The position numbers and the translations under genes were made by a program. The notes under the pieces are model-generated. The model saw nothing but the letters and a program-made list of their open reading frames with translations, was not told the DNA's origin and made no database searches. 64,000 nucleotides of DNA from Linyphia triangularis (Eukaryota; Arthropoda; Arachnida; Araneae; Linyphiidae), in the NCBI GenBank assembly GCA_963978545.1, contig OZ021723.1, forward strand, positions 47,502,069 to 47,566,068. Reading direction: 5' to 3'. How positions within the stretch are numbered: position 1 is the first letter of the stretch; each line of letters starts with the position of its first letter. Shown here one piece after another: positions 1 through 11,682 of the stretch.

Positions 1-402
1 TAAATGATAAATCACTAGTATCTAGGGTTTACTAACACAATTTAATTATCTGAATAACCACTAGAGTGATAAGAAATATTGCTTGCAAAGTTTTAATTTA
101 AAAAGTAGTGAAATCAGACATAGATCCCAACAAATAAAAATCTGACTCGTCTCCAACACTAAGATATTTTATTTTCCATTTTTCATGACAGGGTACTATT
201 CACTATTTTGATACTGCATCTACATTAAAATTGTATTAATGATAAATCACTGGTGTCTATACGAACTGATGTCTACACAAAAATTTGTTTTGTCTTACCT
301 TCACCGAAATGACAAGGTCTATAATGAGTATATTTTATCATTTTATTTTGTTCAAATTGAAGTTTCCTCTAATTATTCAGTGGCAAAAATCCTGTTTAAA
401 AC

Positions 403-600
403 GCCAACCTAATGGCTGTTGGGTTAGCGCTCTGGCCTCGCTTGCCAAAGGTGCCGTGTTCGAACCCTGGGTTAGGCATGAATGTTCGCTATGGTTCGGA
501 AATCCACGTTAAGCTGTAGGTCCCAGTCTGATTAACCGTTATTGTGCACAAAAATAGGTTGTTGAGCGTACAAACAAACCAAAACCAAATCAAACCAAAA
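403..600 (+). mobile_element. tRNA-derived SINE, full length
   Basis: This is a 198-bp short interspersed element moved by a LINE reverse transcriptase. The head (about 403-477) is tRNA-like. It begins GCCAACC and closes with GGTTAGGC, which still pair as an acceptor stem with one bulge. It carries a pol III A-box-like TTAGCGCTCTGG and a B-box GTTCGAACC. The tail is an A/C-rich run built from AAACC units. A perfect 12-bp target duplication, CCTGTTTAAAAC, flanks it at 391-402 and 601-612, which sets both ends exactly. It codes for no protein. The design matches the element at 19291-19483: a GCC start, a tRNA-like head and an ACCAA-type tail. Confidence 0.85.
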
Positions 601-1139
601 CCTGTTTAAAACTTTTAGATGGTAGAAGGATACCATTTTAAATAAAATTTCAATATAAATTTAAACTAGGATTCTCATTTTATCCTTATGTTATTTATAA
701 CAATCAGATTAAGCCATGCGACTAATTTATAACTTCGACAAGCCTTACTTAAATTAAGTTTACTTATTATGAGTGTGTGCTGGCGAATACAAAATGGAGT
801 TTCAGTTCTATATGTTGAATATTCCCCCGAGTTAGCGTTATTTACTTTTCTACTAGAAACTGTTAAAACCAAACAATTCTCTAAATTAAGTATTCTCAAG
901 TAAAACTAAACAAAAAAAAACCCTTCTAAATTCTTCAACCGGAAACCACTCTTAGTAGGTTTTTGTTGAAATATAATGCAAATCAATTCCTTCAGAAAAC
1001 CTTCTCTGCCATTTCTTTTTCTAACGATCTTCTTCGGTAAGCGGTATGGAAATGACTATCTCCAGCTAAAAAGAAAAGGAAAGAAAAAAAAAAAAAAAAA
1101 AGGACCGAAACACAAAAAACAAACAGAAAAAGAACATTC

Positions 1140-1450
1140 AACATTTTGCGGCCGCGCACGGAGGTAAGTAACCAATGTCAGTGGGGTGTCGTGGCATAAT
1201 TTTTTCGTTCTTTCTTATTATATTTTCGAATCGGTGCGTTGAACTTGCCGCAAAGTGCTCACAACATCTCTGAAATTGCAACTTCTCTTTCGGTTTCTTG
1301 CGGAACTGCTGTGGATTTTGGAAAATTGCCACGAAGTAGGGGGTCCCAAAGGCGCCGGCGACGCGACAAAACGAAGGAGAAACAAAATATAAGGTCACCG
1401 CCTTCATCAAATCGGGTGACGAAGTTGCTGCTTGGTCGTTCTGAACTTGA
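1140..1450. other. CpG-richer island with a consensus splice donor
   Basis: This patch is clearly richer in G, C and CpG than its surroundings and includes GCGGCCGC and GGCGCCGGCGACGCG. The plus strand has a strong donor-type site, GGAG|GTAAGTAA, near 1160-1170. It could be the end of a 5' untranslated exon or a promoter-proximal segment, but no TATA box, recognisable protein or partner acceptor confirms that. Overlapping short open frames on both strands resemble no family I know. From 613 to 1139 I see only AT-rich DNA and an 18-base A run. Confidence 0.3.
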
Positions 1451-1525
1451 CCATTGGATGGTCAGCTTTGGATTTTGTGAATAGGTTTTCGGGATAATTC
1501 CCAATTAAAAAATTAAACTTAAGAT

Positions 1526-1570
1526 ATTTTGATAACTAGATATATTTTTAATATATCTAGTTATTAAAAT
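1526..1570. repeat. 20-bp-arm hairpin
   Basis: The left arm 1526-1545 (ATTTTGATAACTAGATATAT) and right arm 1551-1570 are reverse complements with one mismatch, around a 5-base loop. It lies just outside the TTAA-family fragment that starts near 1620. No target duplication was seen. Confidence 0.6.
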
Positions 1571-1621
1571 ACTCCTAAAATATAGATATATGTTTTAAAT
1601 AAACAGACTGCCATAATTGAC

Positions 1622-2151
1622 ATAGAAGCCTAATTTTTGTTTCAGTGTATTCAGCAGACACTTGTTATTCTACTGAAGTTAACTTTTGATTGTAATTCAT
1701 TTACTTTTTTTTTTTTAAAATGAATTTTCGTGAAAGTCTTTCAAATTTGTTAAAAATCACAAGCCTTTTTTTTTGGCGAAATAAGCCAAAATAACAACAA
1801 AAAAAATATTTGTAAAATAACAACAAAACCTCACTTCAGTATATACAGATACTTAAAATAAATATGTGATAAAAATTTTAGGAAGATAACTTGTGCAGTT
1901 TCTGGGAAAAAGGTACATGAATAATAAAAAAATGTAGTTTTGAGAAAAACGCATTAAAAAACAAAAACAAAAAAAAAACCCTACTTACACTAATAGCTAT
2001 CAATTTTGTCTTAAAAAAATTATTAAAAATACTTCTAGTTGATGTATTATTACAAAAGAGGTATCTTTTTAAAAGGGAGAATTTAAATTTTAATAAACAG
2101 TAATAAACTCAAAATCGATTCTGTATAAATTTTTGGGTATCAACTCCTCTT
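1622..2151 (-). mobile_element. TTAA-target non-autonomous element, truncated copy
   Basis: This is an inverted relative of the element at 15088-15695. The two match along most of their length, for example at the block containing GACATAGAAGCCT (near 1620 here, near 15620 inverted there) and at GGTACATGAATAAT-type sequence near 1911. The right end reads GGGTATCAACTCCTCTTTTAA, with TTAA at 2152-2155, which matches the family terminus. The opposite terminus is not recognisable, so this copy is truncated or diverged there. It has no open frame of note and presumably used a transposase encoded elsewhere. Confidence 0.6.
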
Positions 2152-2756
2152 TTAATTTCCTCTTTTATTTTCCCATTTCAAACAGTTTGATTAGCACACT
2201 GAAAATACGCTTTGAATATAGAAGTCGGGGGAACTTTTACTGAAAACTTTCTCATAAATACTATCAAGGTATATTTTTTTGGCAATTAATAGGAGAAGTT
2301 TTAGCAGTACATAATATAAATTTTAAAATATATAGTGCTTGCATAGATAATTCATTTGTTTTCAAAACACTATCAAATTAGAAATATAACATCTACAAAA
2401 TTGGTGATGCATAAAGAGGTGGTAGGAGGATGGTTTAAAGGGCAGCTACTTACGCCTCCCACCATTTTGTTGCAGCGGAGATCTTGCCAATTGTTAAATT
2501 TCTTTCCTTCTGTTAAAAGGATTTTTTTTATACATTTTATTGAATGCTTGGTTATTATTCCCAATCAATTTTGCGTTCTTGCATATTCTTTATTTGAAGA
2601 TGAAGAAGAAAGCAAACGATTTTTTTTTGTGTATGGTATTTATTGGTCATGACGTTGCTCCCAATAGAACGTGCATTTTTGCATCGATTTTATTTACTTC
2701 AATTGGTTAACTATGTTATGCAAACTTTTTTTTTTTTCAATAATAAGGTAGATGGT

Positions 2757-2792
2757 TTAATACGTATGATCCCAAGGGATTATACGTATTAA
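2757..2792. repeat. 36-bp near-perfect palindrome
   Basis: The 17-base arms (2757-2773 and 2776-2792) begin TTAATACGTAT and meet at ATCCC/GGGAT around an AA centre, with one mismatch. A second TACGTA-rich dyad (GTATACGTAGTACGTATAC) follows directly at about 2798-2817. The sequence alone does not show whether it is a MITE remnant or a protein-binding dyad. Confidence 0.65.
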
Positions 2793-3489
2793 AAATGTAT
2801 ACGTAGTACGTATACGTAAATTTCAATTAGTAGAATTTTTGTCACAAAGATCAATTTACTGAGCTACAGTTCAAAAAATGATTTTTCCTTCAATGATGAT
2901 GATGAAATAATATTAATTTCAAGAAACAGTTTTTTCCAATTTGCAAAAAATAGTTGATAACAGAAAGAAATTCAACAATTGGTGAAATTTTAGCTACGAC
3001 AAAAAGGTAAAAGGTATTTATTATACGTAAGTACTATAAATTCATATTGTCAATTTAAATTCTTAAAAATAATGATAATAATAATAATAATAAAAAAACA
3101 TAAAAAACATATGAATTAAATAAATGTATTATTCAAAGTAGTTGAATTTTGAAAGATCATATGGATACTTTTTTTATTTAAATACATTATTTATTACTTG
3201 ATGAATATCTAAGTGAAAGATTTATTCCGTATTAAATAGCAAAAAGAGAAAAATGCTTAATGCATTTTGATTGTTGTTTTGCTGAGCTCATTACTCGTAT
3301 AAAACATATCCTCACAGAAACGCCTTATATTGTTAGGAATAGAAGGCTACTTTACTAATTTATAATTCTTTGAAATTGAACTTAATTTTACACCACTTCT
3401 CCCTTAGTTAAATGAAAAGGTACTTCTGTACTTTTGACAGGAAATGTCAAGTTTTCGCTTCAAATTATGAAAAATATTCCTCATTTCAG

Positions 3490-3517
<28 letters not shown>
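3490..3517 (+). repeat. poly(A) run, 28 bp
   Basis: This is an uninterrupted A tract. It could be a retroposon tail, but no target duplication or recognisable body precedes it. Confidence 0.9.
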
Positions 3518-3520
<3 letters not shown>

Positions 3521-3890
3521 GCTTGCTCCAAAATTTATAAGAAAAGAAACCTCTTCAGGTCTTTCTACAGAGATGGTTTGTTAAAATTCTTCATGTGGAA
3601 AAGGAAAACTTTAATCTCAAGCTTGAAGTATCAAGAAGTTTTGATATTATGCAAATAATTTCATTTTCCACATCCGCTTCAATGTTATCTTTTCTGTTAC
3701 CATACCATGATGAGACGAAAGTTAATTTTTTACTTTTTTTCTTCCAAGGAAATATAAACGCCCCAAACATTTACTATGTAACACGTATGGAACATTTAAG
3801 CCCCTCTCTTTTCATTTACTGTTTAAGTTTAATGATCTATACTTAGAAAATTATGTTTAAACGAAATAAAAGGTTCTGGGTTGGTATAGG

Positions 3891-3925
3891 TTATGATTAG
3901 CATTAAAATTAAATGCTAATCATAA
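3891..3925. repeat. Perfect 14-bp-stem hairpin
   Basis: The arms TTATGATTAGCATT (3891-3904) and AATGCTAATCATAA (3912-3925) are perfect reverse complements around a 7-base loop. No flanking duplication or neighbouring gene suggests a role. Confidence 0.7.
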
Positions 3926-4238
3926 CTGATTATTTAATGCAATTAAATGCTTTTACAAAGATAGCAGACAAGTGAGGTACTATTCTTATGAATCTAAACT
4001 TTTTGCATACAATCATTCAATAATATAGTTACATTCAATGAATTTAATAGTTTATTTGATTAAAAAAATTCATATTTTAATTACGAACCTTTTAAAAGGT
4101 GATTTTTTATTTTTACAATAATGACATAATTACTAAATCTAATTGGTTTAGTGCACCGACATTTTTTGTTCTTGTTGTTTAAATTATGCTTTTTTTTTCC
4201 ACCTTTAACTTTGTAACTTTTAACTTGCTTATTTTCAG

Positions 4239-4339
4239 TTATAGGATTTACTTCAAATTTGATACATGGTACAGTAAGAGGAATTAGTGATATGGATTCT
4301 GTCAGACTTCTTGTGGGAATCTTAATATTCAAAGCTTAA
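4239..4339 (+). other. Candidate 3'-terminal coding exon, unrecognised
   Basis: A pyrimidine-rich tract ending in ATTTTCAG (AG at 4237-4238) is followed by an open frame, beginning after two bases of a split codon. It runs about 33 codons to TAA at 4337-4339. The peptide has balanced composition (IGFTSNLIHGTVRG, then ISDMDSVRLLVGILIFKA), unlike the low-complexity frames around it. I do not recognise a family. No upstream exon, phase partner or good poly(A) signal supports it, and acceptor look-alikes are common in AT-rich DNA. The reverse strand is also open here, so this may be chance. Confidence 0.2.
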
Positions 4340-4654
4340 TTAAAAAAAAAAAAATGTTTTTGTTTTGTTTATTGGACTTTTTTTCGGAGCTAAGCATGTA
4401 ATCCCCTTAACAGCAATAAAAAATATGACACTCAAATCTATTGATTCTCTGATATTTATTTTGTTTTTAAGCACAATTTTTAAGAATATTACATTTCTAA
4501 GTATTGAGGATTTAAAATAGTTTTGCTTATCAAATAATAATTTCTAAAATTCTTTTGTTAAAACAACTAATATTTTTCAGAAAAATATATTCTACAAGCA
4601 TCTAGCAGTTTAATACATGTTATTGAAGATGTAAATTTTCTTTAAGTAACTTTC

Positions 4655-5599
<945 letters not shown>

Positions 5600-5815
5600 T
5601 TCTGAAAACTTCTCTACCATCATTACTTAAAAGGCAATAAAAAAAAAACAAAAAATAAAAAAAACAAAAAAAAAAACACACCATCCAAATTCTTATTTTT
5701 ACACTTTCTAAGTAGCACTTAGAAAATAACATTTTTATTTCATTGAATGACACTCAAGTTCTTAGGTTAATACAAACCTACACAGCAATAAAAATATGTA
5801 ATTTAAAGGAAGGAA
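5600..5815 (+). repeat. Interspersed repeat, paired with 44105-44300
   Basis: This matches 44105-44300 in the same orientation. Shared landmarks are CATTACTTAAAAGGCAATAAA, AGTAGCACTTAGAAAATAA and ATACAAACCTACACAGCAATA. Copies 38 kb apart indicate a dispersed non-coding repeat. Neither copy has recognisable termini or coding potential. Confidence 0.55.
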
Positions 5816-7339
5816 AGCCAAGGCGTCCAAATAAGCATTTGATGATTGATTTTTTTTCCCTTTCGATTCAGGGCTTTTTAATTTATTGCGGCAGTTCATA
5901 GATATGTGTTTAGGCTATTTTTTGATTTTTCCTATTGGTTAGATTAAATTTTTTAATGAGTAAAACAACTTTTAAAAGCATTAATAAGGAGGTGGGTTTC
6001 GATGAAAAAATATATAACAAGAGCCACGTACATTATATTTTTGAACAAATCCATACTGCATTATATTTATCAACTAAATTTCATAATTTTATGCAGTTTT
6101 TGCAATTTTTATACTCAAAAGTTTTAATAAAATAATTTCATTTTTTTTAATTCGTCAATTTGACTAATATTTAATATTTTGCAAATCACTTAGGAATCAA
6201 AATAAAAAAGAATGATATGATTTTTCCTGTAAAAGCAGTATGTTTTGTTTGAAGTGACAGCTTCCAAAGATTCGGAATTAACATTAATGCATTATTCATT
6301 TATTTATTTATTAAATTGTTAACATACATAAGACGAATGAAAAAGCAATGGTTATTAGATTGAAATGACTAATAAAAAACTCTAATTTTACATAAAATAA
6401 AAGAAACTTTAGGAATTCTTAATTAAATAATTTATCGAAAGTATGAAATAATAATTTATATTGTGAAAATTTAAAAACATTAATTTGTTTAAGAGATAAG
6501 AATGCAAAAGAGACGCTGGAAATTTCAAATTGAGAGAATACCATTATCCCTATAACAAGTAACTTTTTTTTTTTTTTACAAAATACAATAAATTATTTTG
6601 TTGTTTCTTATGTGGTTCATTTTTAAATTCGAAACTATCCAATTCAGCCGAACTAAAAATGTTCACTCTATCAATTAATCCAGATAATAAACGTTTTTTT
6701 TTTTTTTTTTTAGAATACTTGCAATTTATTCACGAAGTCTATTATTTTGGGATTTGGCAAAGAAAATGCATTTCCATGATAAAATACCAACTGAAACGGT
6801 CGGGGAATCCATTACTTTCTAAACATAAAAGCATGTATATTCCCAGTAGAATTAGTAGAACATATATCTCAATGCCAAAATTCTTATCTTAACAACTTAT
6901 GAGTTACTATTTTCGCCTATGGGTTAGTTATTATAATACCCTTGAGAGAAAAGCGTGTTCTTTATTATGTTATGGATTTCTTATTTTTTAACGGTGTAGT
7001 TAACTTACACATATCAATATGTAGGAATATGTGTGATGGATATTTTGAGAAATGTAAGAGATTAATTTTTCTAGCCTTTTATAAAAACCATTTTCTTCCA
7101 TACAGTTTAAAAGTAGTATATTCTTTTTCAATAATGCTCTTCTAAAATTTTTAACATGATTTTTTTAGAAATGTATGAATTTCATAATTTCAATAAAATT
7201 TAAATTTTCATTTTGATATATTGATATTTAAAAAAAACAAATAGTAAAATCTTAGCATGTAGACTTTAAATTTTTTATTTGAAACTTTAAAATTTGAAAT
7301 AAATTCAATTACTCAAAGGCTTATTTGTAGTATTATGAA
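5816..7339. other. Anonymous AT-rich DNA
   Basis: There are only short, low-complexity open frames (5935-6135, 6659-6892, 6942-7145) rich in Phe, Lys, Ile and Tyr, without domain signatures. I see no RNA gene or transposon ends. Confidence 0.5.
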
Positions 7340-7550
7340 TATATAGTGCGGCTATAACCAATATTACCCTATTTAGATCTACACAAAATCCGTTTTGGGT
7401 CGAAGGATGTCAATTAAATTTAGTAAAAAAGTTATATGGACCATTGGGGAAAGAAATCTGCAATAAAATAATAATAGTTCAAATTTTGACCACTAGGTGC
7501 ATGAAGAATAAAAACCACAAATTGGTAACGTAAAACTTTATTTAATAACA

Positions 7551-7919
7551 TCATACGTCCATTCCATTTGAGTCAAGCACATGTTCAAAGTATGTTACAG
7601 TGTGTTCTATAGAGGCATGAAGAATTTCTCGATCAACTGCAACAACATGACGTTCCATTCCGTGTGTCTTTGAGTGATCTGAGTGATCTTTGAGTGAGAC
7701 AATTTGGCACAATTTCCGATCAGAAGTCACAGAAATTCCAAGTCCTGAGAACGAGGGCAGGCAGACGAAAGCTTCTCAAAATTTCCCGATTATCTCTAAA
7801 GTGGGTACTAATTAGTGCAGTTTTTGGTCATACGTAAGGTTGTACACCATCTTCCATAAAGACGGTAGTCTTGATAATGTTTTCATTTTACGGGGTACTT
7901 ATGATCACCCTGTATAAGT
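7551..7919 (-). pseudogene. Decayed DDE transposase, C-terminal fragment (Tc1/mariner superfamily)
   Basis: On the minus strand, a segment beginning near 7866 reads VFMEDGVQPYV, the counterpart of the conserved 'QDGAPPHV'-type motif with the second catalytic Asp. After about 30 codons, FRLPALVLRTWNFCDF stands where the family has 'FP..WPPRSPDLNPCDF'. A separate frame gives the conserved C-terminus, VDREILHASIEHTVTYFEHV and then LDSNGMDV, ending at TGA (7551-7553). Spacing fits the last ~105 residues of this arthropod transposase type. In-frame stops and at least one frameshift kill it. An AATAAA-like signal follows the stop. Just beyond the 5' side, TATACAGGGTGATCAT (reverse of 7904-7919) resembles the usual terminus, which suggests an internal deletion joined an element end to the C-terminal coding part. 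The N-terminal DNA-binding region is absent. Confidence 0.7.
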
Positions 7920-8376
7920 GTTATTTTTTCATACAATCTGCAGTAAACAAGAGAAGTTTATATTAATTTAATTATATCTGCTACGTTTAGACGGACTAGT
8001 ATTAAAAGTTCATAGTTCTAACCTTTTTATTCATAAGATTTTATAAACATTTTTCATTTTAACTGGGAAATCTCTTCAAACAAGAGTTTATTTCCAACAA
8101 AATTGCAGCTAATCGTTTTATATTCTGTTGTAAGCAATTGAAAAAAAAATAAAAAATACCCTTTCAAAACTAACAGACAATTAAAGGAAAACAGATAGTA
8201 GCTAAGTGCTTCATTTTCTACAACGAAAGTACTTTTATCAATAAAAGAGAAAGTAAAAGAGGAAAACAAGGCGTTTGCAATAATAACACGAAAATTTTTT
8301 TATATATTTTTTGAAAATATTAGAGTATCATCAAAAGTAATTTATTTTGCCTTTATCTTAAAAAAGTTATTTAAAT

Positions 8377-8400
8377 ACCCTTTGATATATATCAAAGGGT
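8377..8400. repeat. Perfect 24-bp palindrome
   Basis: ACCCTTTGATAT joined directly to its reverse complement, with no loop. No neighbouring feature explains it. Confidence 0.75.
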
Positions 8401-9773
8401 TTGTCTATAAGTAGTGCATATTCTAAAAAGAATGATTCGTATAGTAATTTTAAGCGGCTTTTCTATTGTAGTGTTTTGTTATTTCTGTATTTAAAATTAT
8501 TTCTATCTCATAAGTGAACATCTATAAAACTATCATCAAAGGAAATGGACTAATTTTATTAATATGTATATATGCATGTACGTATGCATGTATGTATAAT
8601 ATTTTTGTTATTCCAGTTATTATGATTTTATTCTTTGAAATTTAAGTTTTACATTAATAAAAAAAACTTCATTAGATCGTGTAAAAATTAAAATTATTAA
8701 AGTATTTTAAATCATTCATGTTTTGAAAATGCACGGGGAATCTGTTTAAGTTGTTATTGCTGGTGAAATAAAGCTTTCATTGAAAGTAAACATCTAAAAT
8801 TATAAATTGAGAGTTTCACGCTCTATGGTGTAAAATAAATCTTTCATTTTGTTGTTGTTGTTAATGTATGAAGAAGACAGAATAAAGTACATTTATTTTA
8901 ACTTGAAAAATTGAAAACTATGGAAATATTATCATAGTGTGTGTACATTGAAATAATTTAAAATATTATATCGAAACAACTAGAAAGAAAGGGTAATTGT
9001 TTTTCAATAAATGTGCATCAATAACCTATAAATTCCTGTAGTAACAAATGCATCAATGTAATTTTTTTTATTATCGATATATTAAGCTATTTATATATTA
9101 CATATGCTATATAATAAATAGTATAAATTATCTTTTTGTTTTTATACTTAAATATTATTTTTATTTATAAGTCTATTAAATACATAAGGACATAAGGCAT
9201 ATGAATGTAGTAAAACGAAATTATTTGGTTACAATTTACTAGTCATTTAAATAGCTTGCAACCTGACATGAAGCTCAAATTAAAAGCAATTTAAAAAGTC
9301 GATAAATGTAAAACTATGATTTTTTTCAAATTTGAGTATATATATTTCTTACCAACTATTTATTGAAATTGTCTTTAAAATAACTTTAAGAGGAGGCATT
9401 CTTTCATAAATACACTGAGCGAGCTTTTCAAATTAATTAAACAATGAGGTGATTTATTTATCTTTTGTTTTAAAAACTTCCAAACATTCTTTATAAATTT
9501 AACTAAAATCCCAATTCAAGTCAATTTATTAAATATTTCTCCCATATCGATCCATAATAAAAATGCAATAAATAAAAATGATACATAAATGACTATACTG
9601 AAATAAAATTTAAAAATAAATCAGACTTGAGCACAGTAATCAAATCAGAGAAATAATCTAAATAACAAGCAACATATTTTACCAGAAAAATCTGGAGTTA
9701 TAAATCTTTATCTCTAATATAAATAAAAATGAAACATAAAAAATTTATCCGTTTCAACTGAATTTCATTTATG

Positions 9774-9775
<2 letters not shown>

Positions 9776-9815
<40 letters not shown>
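9776..9815 (+). repeat. poly(A) run, 40 bp
   Basis: This is an uninterrupted A tract with no identifiable retroposon body upstream. Confidence 0.9.
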
Positions 9816-9817
<2 letters not shown>

Positions 9818-10450
9818 ATAAAACAGAAAAACCGGTATTAGAATAAAAATACATTTTACATTAACTCCTCAGAGAATATCTGAATATTTCCAAAACAAAA
9901 TCAATGTTACTTAATTCTTTGAAGGTGCCCAGTTCCAAACTTTGCCTGCTAACGCATTAGGTTTTCTCTAATGAAGATGAACTCCAAAATAACCTAGTTG
10001 AGCGTGTTATAAAACTGCCGTATATTCACAATTTAATCCCGTCTGATAACCCTGGGTTCGCGGAACGACCGTCGTTATGCGATTTCAAAATTTTCCGCCC
10101 CGATTTTATGGGACAGTGACGTCACTCTCTTGATGGGTATTAACTCTCTTTAAAGGTCTACTATGGAAGGTAATTTCCTACGGTTTGGGAATTCCTGTGG
10201 CATCAGTAGGACGGTTTGGGAACTCAGGATATCGCAGACTTCACTTTAGGGGAATAGATATTTAGATGTCGGTTGATAGTCACTTAAGGTTTTTTTGTTG
10301 TTGTTGTTATTTTGGAAATGTGGAATGGATTTGGTTTTAGGGAGTAGGTTAGATTACTTTGATTAAATTAAAATCTTGCATTTCACAATATCTTGTATAA
10401 AGATATCATTAAGAAATTTGGTCGGTAGGGATGTTAATTGGATTGTGTTG

Positions 10451-10693
<243 letters not shown>

Positions 10694-11150
10694 ATATTCA
10701 CACTTAAGGAAAACAGATTAGAGATTTTGGATGATTGATAGTCACAATTAGTGTTTCGTAATTTTTGAAATGTGAGTGAGGATGTGAATGGGATTGTGTT
10801 GGTTGAATGAGAATTTCGTATGGCACATCACAATATTCTCTTAAATACTTTGCGTAAAGTATTTCAGTGTATTTTGATTTATAGGTTTTTGAATGATGAA
10901 ACTTATAAAATGGGGCAATGGATATGAGTTATGGGTCTGAAATGGATAATGTTTATTGAGAAAGATGACGTTTTAAGGTAATGGCTTTCAATAGCACTGA
11001 AATTGATATTTCACACCAGGTTTTTGAAAATTAAGTTTTACTTCGATTTCTGTTAACATTAACTTATTGAATTTTTAAGTTTTGCGAAATAAAGAATACA
11101 TTTTTGTAACGAGGGAAATGAAACCTGTGTAAATTTCAAGGTTACTTTAA

Positions 11151-11678
11151 GAGATGAATTAGGTATCAAAAAAATTCATCAAAATTCAAATTTTATCTTC
11201 TTTTTCATTTTTTTTTCTGATGTATAAAAATGTTTCTAGTATTATAATTTAACTTCTTAGGCACCGGATTTTGAATAAGTAAAATAGTTTTCGAGAGCAA
11301 CGATAATTACTGTACCTATAGGTAAAAAGAAGGATATTTTTCAATATTTAAATTTGTAAAAAAAAGTTTATATTTTATTAAAAAATCTGTTCCTATTTTT
11401 GTCAAATAGATCTTTAGAATGGTAAAAAAAAAAAAAAAATTCATTCACATTTTTGTTGAAGTTTTTTAGCATTTTGAGTAAAGTGGGAATTCCAAAAAAC
11501 ACGAACTGTAGCAATGCTAAATTCTCCATAAGAATATAACTTTTCCGCAATTGTATCGGATCATCTCAAAACTTTGCCAGAATAAGAAGAAGGCTTCAAA
11601 GATTATAAACACGGAAAAAAAAGTAGAAAATTTATATTTTTATAAAGTTTTGTAAAAAAAAAAGGGTATCAAGTCCCC
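11151..11678 (-). mobile_element. TTAA-target non-autonomous element, shorter relative of 62398-63140
   Basis: The right end reads GGGTATCAAGTCCCC followed by TTAA (11679-11682). The left end is TTAA (11147-11150) followed by GAGATGAATTAGGTATC, a diverged inverted counterpart. The interior matches 62550-63120 closely: CACCGGATTTTGAATAAGT (11261), TTTGTCAAATAGATC (11398), GCAATGCTAAATTCTCC (11511) and TTCAAAGATTATAAACACG (11596) all have partners there in the same order. The first ~150 bases of the longer copy are missing. No transposase is present. The strand is arbitrary. Confidence 0.65.
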
Positions 11679-11682
11679 TTAA

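Larger units (their letters stand above)
2156..4238. other. Anonymous AT-rich DNA with hairpins
   Basis: I find no supportable gene here. The stretch holds short poly(T) and poly(A) runs, a small ATA-type microsatellite near 3070-3092, and the hairpins listed separately at 2757-2792 and 3891-3925. Open frames such as the one at 2356-2652 have no recognisable domain. Confidence 0.6.

Noticed and set aside
285..512. 75-codon plus-strand frame
   Set aside because: Its second half is the tRNA-derived SINE head, and nothing resembles a protein family.
1138..1504. Overlapping frames on both strands of the CpG-richer island
   Set aside because: They are open on opposite strands with no recognisable domain. 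The higher GC content alone lowers stop frequency.
4395..4411. ATGTAATCCCCTTAAC as another TTAA-element end
   Set aside because: Only one end-like match. No partner terminus or homologous interior nearby.
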